A stretch of DNA of 36,171 bases from the NCBI GenBank assembly GCA_036562755.1, contig DATCJN010000020.1, forward strand, positions 1 to 36,171, written 5' to 3'. Of this stretch, positions 16,372 to 24,082 are shown in pieces; the stretch's first letter is position 1, and every line of letters starts with the position of its first letter. Under the pieces are notes generated by a model, which was not told the origin of the DNA, made no database searches, and saw nothing but the letters and a program-made list of their open reading frames with translations. The position numbers and the translations under genes are program-made. This DNA is from DUVY01 sp036562755 (GTDB lineage Bacteria > Bacillota > Clostridia > Christensenellales > DUVY01).

Positions 16372-17565
16372 ATGAAAGATTTAGAACAAATCAAAAAAAT
16401 AGACAGCCAATATTATATGTCCGTATTTAACCGCTTTGACGTGTGTTTTGAGCGCGGTCAAGGCTGCAAGCTGTATGACATAGACGGCAAGGAATATATT
16501 GATTTTAGCGCAGGAATAGCGGTAAACTGTCTGGGACATAACGATGAAGAGCTTGTTGAGGCCATAACAGAACAAGCGAAAAAGGCCATTCACATCAGCA
16601 ATTTGTTTTATTCGCCCGTTCAAGCCGAGTGCGCCCAAGAGCTGCTAAAAGACAGCGATTTTGACAAAGTGTTCTTCTGCAACAGCGGCGCGGAAGCGAA
16701 CGAAGGCGCTATAAAACTGGCTCGGAAGTATTTTTATAGCAAAGGCTTAAACAAGCCCGCTATTATAACCGCTAAAAACTCTTTTCACGGCAGGACGCTT
16801 ACCACAGCGGCGGCCACCGGTCAAGAGAAATACTCAAAGCCTTACGCCCCCTTGCCTGAGAAATTTATTTACGTTCCGTATAACGACTTCGAGGCTTTGG
16901 AAAACGCCATAAGCGACGAAGTCGCGGCGGTTATGCTTGAGGTTATCCAGGCCGAAGGCGGAATAATAGCCGCTGATTACGACTATATCCGCAAGGTGGA
17001 AAAAATTTGCAAGCAAAAAGGCTTATTGCTGATTATAGACGAAGTCCAAACGGGAATGGGCCGCACGGGCAAGATGTTTGCTTACCAACACTACGACATC
17101 AAACCCGATATAATAACTTTGGCAAAAGGTTTGGGCGGAGGCGTGCCCATAGGAGCGGTTTTGGCGCGAGGAGAATGCGCGAACGCTTTTGTTCCGGGAG
17201 ACCACGGCAGCACGTTTGGAGGCAATCCCCTGGCCTGTTCTGCGGCGATGGTAGTGCTAAAGCGCCTAAAAAGCGGTTTAATAGACAGCGTAAAAGAAGT
17301 CGGAGATTATTTTTATAACAAGCTCCTAGGACTGAAAAAGTATCCCGCCGTTAAGGATGTAAGGGGCAAGGGTTTGCTTTTGGCGGTAGAATTGGACCAA
17401 AAAATTAATTCCAGAGACGTTATAGACAAGTTGAGAGATAACTGTTATATTGTAATTGGCTGCGGTAAAAATACTTTGAGATTTTGTCCGCCGCTCATAA
17501 TCGAAAAAGAACACATCGACGGCATGGTAGAATGCCTGGAAGTAATTTTAAAAGAGGTGAATTAA
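16372..17565 (+). CDS. argD: Acetylornithine aminotransferase
   Basis: 397 residues, a class III PLP enzyme that converts acetylglutamate semialdehyde to N-acetylornithine with glutamate. PLP contacts are NSGAEANEGAIKLAR (104-118), the Asp in IIDEVQTGMGRTG (221-233), and the Schiff-base Lys252 in TLAKGLGGGVPIGA. The length and layout are standard. The gene overlaps nothing but is tightly packed: argF begins one base after its stop. The ribosome site is AAAGGAAG. It may also act in lysine synthesis as a succinyldiaminopimelate aminotransferase, as in other bacteria. Confidence 0.95.
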   Translation: MKDLEQIKKIDSQYYMSVFNRFDVCFERGQGCKLYDIDGKEYIDFSAGIAVNCLGHNDEELVEAITEQAKKAIHISNLFYSPVQAECAQELLKDSDFDKVFFCNSGAEANEGAIKLARKYFYSKGLNKPAIITAKNSFHGRTLTTAAATGQEKYSKPYAPLPEKFIYVPYNDFEALENAISDEVAAVMLEVIQAEGGIIAADYDYIRKVEKICKQKGLLLIIDEVQTGMGRTGKMFAYQHYDIKPDIITLAKGLGGGVPIGAVLARGECANAFVPGDHGSTFGGNPLACSAAMVVLKRLKSGLIDSVKEVGDYFYNKLLGLKKYPAVKDVRGKGLLLAVELDQKINSRDVIDKLRDNCYIVIGCGKNTLRFCPPLIIEKEHIDGMVECLEVILKEVN

Positions 17566-17566
17566 T

Positions 17567-18511
17567 ATGGATATCAGCCAATATCGACCTAAAGGAAAGA
17601 TTGAACATAAGCATTTGCTTACTCTTATGGATTACAAGCCCGAGGAAATTTATGAGATCATTTCGCTCGGAATGAAGCTGAAGTATCTTTACAAAAAAGG
17701 CGTAAACAAGCCGCTATTAAAAGACAAAACGCTCGCGATGATTTTTTCCAAACAAAGCACGCGCACGCGCGTAAGTTTTGAGCAAGGAATACGCCAGCTC
17801 GGCGGGCATGCTTTGGTTTTGTCGGCGTCCGACATCCAGTTAGGCCGCGGCGAAACTATACACGACACCGCAAAAACGCTTTCGCGTTATGGAATAGACG
17901 GCGTTATGATACGTACATTTAAGCAGTCCGACGTCGAGGAATTGGCGCAATACGGGGATTTTGCGGTCATCAACGGACTGACTGACGACTTCCATCCCTG
18001 CCAAGCGCTTGCGGATATCATGACTCTTTATGAGATCTATGGACGCCTAAGCGGATTAAAATTGGTTTATTCGGGCGACGGAAACAACGTGGCCAACAGC
18101 TTGATTTTGGCGTGCGCCAAAACGGGCGTCGAAATAGTATGCGCCACTCCCAAAGGCTTTGAACCTAACGCCCAAGTGGTAGAACACGCGAGCAAATGGG
18201 GCAAGGTTACAATCACCCAAGATTTAGAAGAAGCAGCCGTTGACGCGGACGCGATTTATACAGACGTGTTCTTCAGCATGGGTCAAAAGGACGACAAGCA
18301 AAAACTCGAGGCTCTAATGCCCTACCAAGTAAACCAAAATATCATGCAAAAAGCCAAAAAAGACGCTGTATTTATGCATTGCTTGCCCGCTCATCGCGGC
18401 GAGGAAGTTACGGCGGACGTCATAGACTCTCCCGCTTCCGTGGTGTTTGAGCAAGCCGAAAACAGACTGCATGTTCAAAAAGCTGTTATGACATTATTGA
18501 TGAAGGATTAA
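17567..18511 (+). CDS. argF: Ornithine carbamoyltransferase, anabolic
   Basis: 314 residues. It transfers carbamoyl from carbamoyl phosphate to ornithine, giving citrulline. The carbamoyl-phosphate loop SKQSTRTRVSFE (STRTR at 64-68) and the ornithine/catalytic HCLPAHRGEEV motif are both present, as is DDFHPCQALAD. The context with argCBD marks it as anabolic; no arcA or arcC is near. GAGGTGA precedes the ATG, which lies within the end of argD's region, so translation is probably coupled. Confidence 0.95.
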   Translation: MDISQYRPKGKIEHKHLLTLMDYKPEEIYEIISLGMKLKYLYKKGVNKPLLKDKTLAMIFSKQSTRTRVSFEQGIRQLGGHALVLSASDIQLGRGETIHDTAKTLSRYGIDGVMIRTFKQSDVEELAQYGDFAVINGLTDDFHPCQALADIMTLYEIYGRLSGLKLVYSGDGNNVANSLILACAKTGVEIVCATPKGFEPNAQVVEHASKWGKVTITQDLEEAAVDADAIYTDVFFSMGQKDDKQKLEALMPYQVNQNIMQKAKKDAVFMHCLPAHRGEEVTADVIDSPASVVFEQAENRLHVQKAVMTLLMKD

Positions 18512-18513
18512 AT

Positions 18514-19020
18514 ATGGTCGAGATTATAAGGGCTGGAATACAAGACAGCGAATGCGTATATGAACTGACGAAAAGAGCTTTTTCGGTGTATAAAACCGCT
18601 TTGGGCGAATCGAAATTTGTCCCGGTAGCGCTGCTTGAGACATTGGACGACGTTAAAAACGATATAATTAACCACAATGTCTTTATAGCTTATATGGACG
18701 GCAAGCCCGTAGGCTCGATAAGGTATAAGTCTTTGTCGGATAAACTGGCTTATATTTACAGGTTCGGGGTTGACCCCGAGCTGAACAATAACGGCGTGGG
18801 AAGCTCGCTTATCAACGCCGTGATAGACGAATGCGCTCAAAAAGGCTACAAAGCCATAGCCCTGCACGCCAACGCCAAGTTTTTCAAGCTGGCCAAATAC
18901 TATTACGGCAGAGAATTTTATGTGCATTCTACGGACTTTTCCAAAGGCTATATAAGAGCGCTGTTTGTAAAAGATTTAAACGGCGAGGACGTGGATTTGT
19001 CGCCCGCGTTTAAGTTGTAA
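18514..19020 (+). CDS. GNAT acetyltransferase at the end of the arg operon, candidate N-acetylglutamate synthase
   Basis: 168 residues, a single GNAT domain. The strand YIYRFGVDPEL is followed by the acetyl-CoA loop NNNGVGSS (91-98), where Asn replaces the usual Gln/Arg at the first position. A Phe/Tyr-rich stretch (FFKLAKYYYGREFY, 123-136) replaces the usual GF-motif region. It starts 2 bases after argF stops and before the operon terminator, so it is co-transcribed. The operon has no argJ or argA, leaving no visible source of N-acetylglutamate. Short single-domain NAGS enzymes of this size are known in other phyla. The functional call is inference from position; a regulatory or unrelated acetyltransferase remains possible. 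Confidence 0.8.
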   Translation: MVEIIRAGIQDSECVYELTKRAFSVYKTALGESKFVPVALLETLDDVKNDIINHNVFIAYMDGKPVGSIRYKSLSDKLAYIYRFGVDPELNNNGVGSSLINAVIDECAQKGYKAIALHANAKFFKLAKYYYGREFYVHSTDFSKGYIRALFVKDLNGEDVDLSPAFKL

Positions 19021-19077
19021 TTTCTCTAATCTTACTACGCATATAAGAACCTAAAATATTTCTTCTTCCTTTTTTAA

Positions 19078-19106
19078 GCCTCCTAAAAACAGGAGGCGTT
19101 TTTTTA
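19078..19106 (+). terminator. Terminator of the arg operon
   Basis: Seven-base stem GCCTCCT/AGGAGGC with a 6-base A-rich loop, then seven T. Confidence 0.92.
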
Positions 19107-19121
19107 TTCAAATTTTGAATA

Positions 19122-19150
19122 TTTACAAAAATAATGTGTCGTAGTATAAT
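19122..19150 (+). promoter_or_regulatory. Sigma-A promoter of the GyrI-like gene
   Basis: TTTACA (19122-19127), a 17-base spacer, then TATAAT (19145-19150). The predicted leader is about 30 bases. Confidence 0.75.
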
Positions 19151-19186
19151 TGTTTTATTGAAACAAAATTAAAAAGGTAGAGTTTT

Positions 19187-19684
19187 ATGTTTAAGATTAT
19201 AAGAACATACAAAGAAAAAATGCCGCCTATGCGGCTGATTGGGCAGCCTTATTATGATAAAGATAGAGACGAATTAGGCTCCTTTTCTAAAAAATGGGAT
19301 GAGTGGTTTATTAATAATAAGTTTGAGGTTCTGGAAAAATTGCAACCCTTATTTGACGATTACATCGGCTGCATGAGGTTTAACAACGGCCAATTTGAGT
19401 ATTGGATTGGAATGTTTTTTCCCTCAAATACTCCCGCGCCTGAAGGCTATGAATATGTCGATATAGGCGAAGGCCACATCGGAACAAACTGGGTTTACGG
19501 CTCGCAAGAAGGAAACGAGCTGTTTTCCAAAGAGGTGCACGACGCTTGCGTAAAGAAGCTAAAAGAGTTTAACTGGATGCCTGCGGATACCTGGTTTTTT
19601 GAAAGATATAATTGCCCTAGATTTACCCACCCCGACATAGACGGCAACGTGATTTTGGATTATTGTATATATTTAAAAGATTGA
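19187..19684 (+). CDS. GyrI-like / effector-binding domain protein
   Basis: 165 residues without signal peptide or membrane segment. The whole protein looks like a stand-alone effector-binding (GyrI-like/AraC_E_bind) domain. It has an N-terminal strand with the MPPMRLIGQPYY pattern, a middle WIGMFFPSNTPAPEGYEYVDI segment, and a C-terminal run ending in FERYNCPRF...DYCIYLKD that matches the family's closing strands. Stand-alone forms bind small hydrophobic or cationic molecules, and a few hydrolyse them. It is transcribed alone from its own promoter with its own terminator. No DNA-binding domain is attached, so a role as sensor or binding protein is inferred. Confidence 0.7.
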   Translation: MFKIIRTYKEKMPPMRLIGQPYYDKDRDELGSFSKKWDEWFINNKFEVLEKLQPLFDDYIGCMRFNNGQFEYWIGMFFPSNTPAPEGYEYVDIGEGHIGTNWVYGSQEGNELFSKEVHDACVKKLKEFNWMPADTWFFERYNCPRFTHPDIDGNVILDYCIYLKD

Positions 19685-19703
19685 TTGAAATAAAAGCAAT
19701 AAA

Positions 19704-19730
19704 AACTCTGTTAAAATAACAGAGTTTTTT
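19704..19730. terminator. Bidirectional terminator
   Basis: Ten-base stem AACTCTGTTA/TAACAGAGTT with a 3-base loop, with T runs on both strands. It serves the GyrI-like gene and also lies right after the tail of the minus-strand remnant described next. Confidence 0.9.
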
Positions 19731-19731
19731 A

Positions 19732-19947
19732 TTATATGAAATTTTTAATTGGTCGCTTTAAAGTTTTTTTCTGATTAATTTTAATCATAAAACCGCAAAG
19801 TATAGCCATGGCGATTTTGTAACCAATCCAAACAAACAGCGGCCACTAAAGAATAATGCGCAACCTATAACTGTTCTATAGTAGTTATTCGTTAATTATA
19901 TAACCCGGAAATATTTCGCAGGGAACAATAGACCTAAATAAGCCGCC
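19732..19947 (-). pseudogene. Remnant of a membrane-protein gene with three in-frame stops
   Basis: This 216-base stretch follows directly after yfbR. Read in one frame from 19947 down, it gives 20 protein-like codons (GGLFRSIVPCEIFPGYIINE). A 14-codon patch then holds TAA, TAG and TAG. After it come 37 open codons beginning WPLFVWIGYKIAMAILCGF, with a basic tail typical of a last membrane helix and its cytoplasmic end. It stops at 19732, two bases before a terminator stem. All three stops would become Gln if one T were C. There is no start codon or ribosome site, so I call it a decayed C-terminal fragment of an unidentified gene. Confidence 0.4.
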
Positions 19948-20526
19948 TTATTCCGATAATTCGTCCAAAGTCAGGTAATACGCGTCTAAGAAGTTGTCTA
20001 GGAAATATCTTACTTCGGGGAAGTTGAATTTTGCTATTTGTTTTTCTATGCTGGTTTTGGCTTTTCTAAACTCGGTGTTGCCCGCTTTTATTTCGTCTAT
20101 ACATTTAATAAGCGCGGCGATTTTGTCCGCCGCCTTAACAAGTTGATATTCGTAAGAGGACGGATCGGGCTGAATTAGGTCGCCGTAATATTCTCTAAAC
20201 TCTTTGGGAAGGTAGCTTAATAATTTTTCGGCGGCGATTTGCTCCAATTCTTTATACGCGCTGTTTAGCGACATATTAAAATATTTTATAGGCGTGGGCA
20301 AATCGCCTGTTATTACCTCGGTGGCTTCGTGAAAAACCGCGAGCGCGCATACCCTGTCAGGATCGGCGTCGCCGTTAAATATTATATTATTTATAACCGC
20401 AAGGCAATGCCCTATTAGCGCGACTTGCTGGCTGTGCTCGGAAATATTTTCTATTTCCGTGCTTTTCATCAAACTCCAGCGCTGAATATATTTCATTCTG
20501 TTTAAAAAAGCGAAAAAGTTATACAT
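19948..20526 (-). CDS. yfbR: YfbR-type 5'-deoxynucleotidase (HD superfamily)
   Basis: 192 residues, like E. coli YfbR in length and pattern throughout: an N-terminal FFAFLNRMKYIQRWSLM, ISEHSQQVA (His31), VFHEATEVITGDLPTPIKYF (His66), and KAADKIAALIKC with the distal Asp. The family dephosphorylates deoxynucleoside 5'-monophosphates in the cytoplasm and helps balance dNTP pools. The usual His-Asp pair of the HD motif is His-Glu here (H66-E67). The Glu can still bind metal but is atypical. It is transcribed from an extended -10 promoter (complement of 20552-20560), divergent from thiT. The start is the ATG at 20526 with a GGGGGA stretch upstream. Confidence 0.88.
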   Translation of the reverse strand: MYNFFAFLNRMKYIQRWSLMKSTEIENISEHSQQVALIGHCLAVINNIIFNGDADPDRVCALAVFHEATEVITGDLPTPIKYFNMSLNSAYKELEQIAAEKLLSYLPKEFREYYGDLIQPDPSSYEYQLVKAADKIAALIKCIDEIKAGNTEFRKAKTSIEKQIAKFNFPEVRYFLDNFLDAYYLTLDELSE

Positions 20527-20551
20527 CTTTTTTCGTCCCCCGTTTTGATTG

Positions 20552-20560
20552 ATTATAGCA
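20552..20560 (-). promoter_or_regulatory. Extended -10 promoter of yfbR
   Basis: TGCTATAAT on the minus strand. The -35 region is only a T-rich tract. Confidence 0.55.
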
Positions 20561-20611
20561 TATAAACACTTTAAAAAAAACTATATTTTTATTTTTAAAA
20601 AAGATATACGT

Positions 20612-20640
20612 TTGACAACCAGCCTTATAACCTATATAAT
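20612..20640 (+). promoter_or_regulatory. thiT: Consensus sigma-A promoter of thiT
   Basis: TTGACA (20612-20617), a 17-base spacer, then TATAAT (20635-20640): both hexamers are perfect. The predicted start near 20647 lies just before the riboswitch. Confidence 0.88.
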
Positions 20641-20657
20641 TTTTATACAACTAAATA

Positions 20658-20735
20658 CCGCTTGGGGGTGCCTTTTTAGGCTGAGATTACACCCTTGGAA
20701 CCTGATTAAGTTGATACTTACGAAGGGAAAAGCGA
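20658..20735 (+). promoter_or_regulatory. TPP riboswitch (THI element)
   Basis: It has the conserved THI-box blocks in order: GGGGGTGC, AGGCTGAGA, ACCCTTGGAACCTGAT, a variable stem, then CGAAGGGAAAAGCG. P1 can form between CGCTT (20659-20663) and AAGCG (20730-20734). It senses thiamine pyrophosphate in the nascent mRNA and controls the downstream thiamine transporter gene. Confidence 0.95.
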
Positions 20736-20745
20736 AATTAAGAGT

Positions 20746-20780
20746 TCCAAAAACCGTAATCGTTTTTGGACATTTTTTTT
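20746..20780 (+). terminator. Riboswitch-controlled attenuator
   Basis: Nine-base stem TCCAAAAAC/GTTTTTGGA (20746-20754, 20762-20770), then eight T. It lies between the aptamer and thiT, so TPP binding most likely favours this terminator. GTTCC (20744-20748) can pair with GGAAC inside the aptamer core (20697-20701), a possible antiterminator. Confidence 0.85.
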
Positions 20781-20826
20781 GCGATTAGCCTCCAAAAAGC
20801 GGTAAATTAAAAGGAGGTATTTTTTT

Positions 20827-21498
20827 ATGGCTTTTTTGTTAAAGTTTGACGTTGCCACAGTCACAATTCCCGTTTCGGTAGGCCTGATTATCGTGGCGCT
20901 GGTAATTATCTTCGCGTTCGGCTCAAAGATTCCATTTACAACCAAAGAAATAGCTTTTGCGGCCGTTTGTCTTGCGCTGTCGTATGCGCTTTCCTTTATC
21001 AAATTCTTTTCTATGCCCCAAGGCGGAAGCGTAACGCCCGCGAGCGCGTTGCCTTTGCTGATTTACGCTTATTACTTTGGATGGAAAAAGGGGCTTGTTG
21101 TAGGATTTATTTATTCTCTATTGCAAATAATGCAAAAGCCCGAGCTCTACCACCCCGTTCAAGTCTTGCTGGATTATCCGCTTGCATATACTTCGATTTT
21201 TGTGGTAGGCTTCTTTAGACCTTTGGGCAAACCCGGTTTTTACGCGGGAATAACAGCTTACGGAATAATAAGATATTTCTGCCATGTAGTATCCGGCGCG
21301 GTGTTTTTTGGCGAATACGCTTGGGAAGGCTGGGCGGCTTGGCCGTATTCCTTTGTATATAACACCACGACTTTGGTAGAATTAGCTGTTACATTATTGA
21401 TAGGCGTATTGCTGTTTTCGTCCAACAGTTTTGTAAACCAATTGGAAAGCTTCGTGGCAAACGCAAAACAGCCTTTATATCAAAAGATAAAAGATTAA
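20827..21498 (+). CDS. thiT: Thiamine transporter, ECF S-component (ThiT/YuaJ family)
   Basis: 223 residues, six or seven hydrophobic segments. The core has the family's SFIKFFSMPQGGSVTPASAL, then LLIYAYYFGWKKGLVVGFIY and the HPVQVLLDYPLAYTS loop, and a conserved Trp-rich segment (EYAWEGWAAWPYSFVYN) that lines the thiamine site. It is about 40 residues longer than the Lactococcus protein, with an added N-terminal helix. As a substrate-binding S-component it needs the shared EcfA/A'/T module, which is not in this window. The control by a TPP riboswitch confirms the ligand. AAAGGAGGT precedes the ATG. Confidence 0.95.
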   Translation: MAFLLKFDVATVTIPVSVGLIIVALVIIFAFGSKIPFTTKEIAFAAVCLALSYALSFIKFFSMPQGGSVTPASALPLLIYAYYFGWKKGLVVGFIYSLLQIMQKPELYHPVQVLLDYPLAYTSIFVVGFFRPLGKPGFYAGITAYGIIRYFCHVVSGAVFFGEYAWEGWAAWPYSFVYNTTTLVELAVTLLIGVLLFSSNSFVNQLESFVANAKQPLYQKIKD

Positions 21499-21530
21499 TT
21501 CAATACATTAAAAAAATGCAATCACCAAAA

Positions 21531-21564
21531 AAGAATCAGCTTATAAAAAAGCTGATTCTTTTTT
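21531..21564. terminator. Bidirectional terminator between thiT and ligD
   Basis: Twelve-base stem AAGAATCAGCTT/AAGCTGATTCTT with a 6-base loop, with T runs on both strands. Confidence 0.93.
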
Positions 21565-23983
21565 AGCTTTTTAGCTCCTGCTGGGTCTTAAAAAAATCTT
21601 TCCAGGGGTCCGCGCTTTTTATTCTGGACAAAGCCTCAAAAATATTTATGCCGTTGGGGGCTACGGAGTCCAGCTCATCCCAAGCGATAGGCATAGACAC
21701 TGCCGCGCCAGCTCTTGCTCTTAAAGAATACGGGGCAATGCTAGTCGCGCCCCTGCCGTTGCGCGCCCAGTCTATGAATATTTTGCCCTTTCTGTTGACC
21801 TTTCGGATATTGTCGGTATATCTGTCGGGATATCTGCTCTTAAGGGCTTGGGCAACGCGCTTGGAAAAGTCGCTAAATGTATCCCAGTCCACAGTAGGCT
21901 TAAAGGGAACTACCACGTGATAGCCTTTGCCGCCGCTGGTTTTTAGGAAAGATACCAAATTAAGCTCGTCTAGAAGTTTTTTTAGATCCCTTACGCCTTG
22001 GCGGACTTGTTCTAAATCCATATTTTCGTCGGGATCCAAATCAAACACCATTAAATCGGGTCTGTCTATATTATCAATACTGCTGCCCCAAATATGAAAT
22101 TCTATGGCGTCCATCTGGGCTTCTGAGATTAGGCCGTAAACGTCTTGGATATAAAAATATTCTTTGTTCTCGCCCTCGGAATTTATAACGGGCATTTTGC
22201 CTATGCCCTTGCCCTCGTTTTCGCGGTGCTTTTTAAAAAAGCAAGAACCTTCTACGCCGCCGGGACAACGTATTACGCTTAAAAGTCTGTTTCTTACATA
22301 AGGAAGCATTCTCTCGGCGACTTGGGCGTAATAAGTTATTATGTCTATCTTTTTTAATCCCAAATCTTGATATAAAATCTTGTCGGGACTGGTTATTTTT
22401 ATTCCGCCTATCGTTGTAGAAGATCCTTCTTTTTTGGGTTTTAAATCTTGGGGAATATCGTCCTTTTCTTTGCTCTCTGCAGGGCTTTCTTTTATAACTT
22501 CTTTGGGCTCTTTGTCCATTCTTAAGCCTTTAAAGCTTGCCTGGCGCAACAGATTATCCTGCGTCCATTCGGCGAAGTTAACTTGGGCGATATACTGAGG
22601 TTTTACCCATACTATGTTTTCGTCCTTTTTGGACTTGGGCGCGTTGGCAAAAGGCGGAGAGGATTGTTTTATTTCATTGAATTTTTGCTCAAGCTCTTGA
22701 GCGGTTTTTTCGGTAAAGCCCGTGCCCGCGCGTCCGCAATAGATTAAATTATCGCCCTCGTAATAGCCCAAAAGAACCGAGCTTATGCCTTTGATTTTTT
22801 TGTCCGTTTTGGTATAGCCGCCTATTACAAACTCCTGGCTGTTGGAGCATTTTATCTTAACCCAATCGCCGTTTCTGGTTCCGGTATATTTTGAGTTGAT
22901 TTTTTTACCGACAATGCCTTCCATTTTTAATCGGCATGCGGCTTCCAAATTTTGCTTGCCGTGGCCGATTACGTGCTTGCTGTAAAATAAATTTTTGGGC
23001 GCGTCTTTTAGCAAATCGCTCAGAATCTCTTTTCGCTTAATAAGCGGGTAATCCCTTAAGTCAGCGCCGTCCAGCGCTAAAAGGTCAAATATTATATAGG
23101 TAAGCGACTTGCCCTTAGGGTTTTTCATATAGCTTTGCAGCGCTTGAAAGTCGGTTCTGCCTTGGCTGTCTATTATCACGATTTCACCGTCTAAAACCAT
23201 AGGCCTGCCGTTAGCCCATTTTTCTAAGGATTGGGCAATAGGCTCAAAATGTCTGGTAAAATCTTTGCCTCCTCGCGTTATTAGTCTAACGCTGTCTTCC
23301 ACAAACGCGATTATTCTGTAACCGTCGTATTTTATCTCAAAGAGCCATTCTTCGCTCTCCGGGGGAGTATTGACTAATTTGGCCAGCTGAACATTGACCT
23401 GGCTTATAGGGTTTTTGTCCTTTTTTTCTATCCCCTTTTCTATCTGGCTCATAGTTCGGCCTGTTCTTATGCTGGTGGTGAAGTTTGACGTCTTGTCGTC
23501 TGTCGAAGCGTATTCGTCTTTTTCTTTTAGCAATATCCAATTTTTATTTTCCTGGTCGTTTAATCTAACTAACGCCCATTTGCCTTTTAGCCTGTTTCCA
23601 AAAAGCTCAAATTTTAAGTTGCCCTCTTTTAAGCCCTTATCCGCGTCTCCCAAAGGCTTCCAATACCCTTCGTCCCAAAGCATAACCGTGCCGCCGCCGT
23701 ATTGGCCTTTGGGAATAGTGCCTTCAAAATCCTTATAATCGTAAGGGTGGTCTTCTACTTGGATTGCAAGCCTTCGATCTTTAGGGTTAAACGACGGGCC
23801 TTTAGGAACGGCCCAGCTTAACAACGCTCCGTTCCATTCCAGCCTAAAATCGAAATGGTCGCGTCGGGCGATGTGATGCTGAACGACAAAGACTAATTTG
23901 CCTTTTTGAGTGTCAATAATTTTGCCTTCGGGTTCTTCCGTCTTATTAAAATCTCTTTTTTGGTTGTATTCTTTTAATTCCAT
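21563..23983 (-). CDS. ligD: Multifunctional ATP-dependent DNA ligase D (PE-ligase-polymerase)
   Basis: About 806 residues, in three domains. Numbered from a TTG two codons upstream, they are as follows. The 3'-phosphoesterase (about 28-175) has HHIARRDHFDFRL (H39, H45, D47, R49) and H81. The ATP-dependent ligase (about 205-495) has the adenylated Lys220 in EIKYDGYR, then EGIVGKK and DWVKIK. The primase-like polymerase (about 525-805) has metal-binding FDLDPD (D650, D652) and TSGGKGYH. It repairs double-strand breaks by non-homologous end joining with Ku. The PE-LIG-POL order is that of Pseudomonas LigD rather than the Bacillus (no PE) or Mycobacterium order. No ku gene lies within the window. 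The ribosome site is weak, so the start (ATG 23983 or TTG 23989) is uncertain. Confidence 0.95.
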   Translation of the reverse strand: MELKEYNQKRDFNKTEEPEGKIIDTQKGKLVFVVQHHIARRDHFDFRLEWNGALLSWAVPKGPSFNPKDRRLAIQVEDHPYDYKDFEGTIPKGQYGGGTVMLWDEGYWKPLGDADKGLKEGNLKFELFGNRLKGKWALVRLNDQENKNWILLKEKDEYASTDDKTSNFTTSIRTGRTMSQIEKGIEKKDKNPISQVNVQLAKLVNTPPESEEWLFEIKYDGYRIIAFVEDSVRLITRGGKDFTRHFEPIAQSLEKWANGRPMVLDGEIVIIDSQGRTDFQALQSYMKNPKGKSLTYIIFDLLALDGADLRDYPLIKRKEILSDLLKDAPKNLFYSKHVIGHGKQNLEAACRLKMEGIVGKKINSKYTGTRNGDWVKIKCSNSQEFVIGGYTKTDKKIKGISSVLLGYYEGDNLIYCGRAGTGFTEKTAQELEQKFNEIKQSSPPFANAPKSKKDENIVWVKPQYIAQVNFAEWTQDNLLRQASFKGLRMDKEPKEVIKESPAESKEKDDIPQDLKPKKEGSSTTIGGIKITSPDKILYQDLGLKKIDIITYYAQVAERMLPYVRNRLLSVIRCPGGVEGSCFFKKHRENEGKGIGKMPVINSEGENKEYFYIQDVYGLISEAQMDAIEFHIWGSSIDNIDRPDLMVFDLDPDENMDLEQVRQGVRDLKKLLDELNLVSFLKTSGGKGYHVVVPFKPTVDWDTFSDFSKRVAQALKSRYPDRYTDNIRKVNRKGKIFIDWARNGRGATSIAPYSLRARAGAAVSMPIAWDELDSVAPNGINIFEALSRIKSADPWKDFFKTQQELKS

Positions 23984-24037
23984 ATCCAAACAGCCTGTTT
24001 TAAATTTTGTTTTAGTATTTGCTATTTGGGGAAATTT

Positions 24038-24070
24038 AAAAAGCCCTTGTCTTTTGACTAGGGCTTTTTT
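24038..24070 (-). terminator. Terminator of the CmpB-type gene
   Basis: Stem AAAAAGCCCT/AGGGCTTTTT with an inner GTC/GAC pair and a T-tract on both sides. It lies between the minus-strand gene ending at 24083 and ligD, so ligD needs its own promoter. Confidence 0.85.
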
Positions 24071-24082
24071 AGGCGCCGGTAA

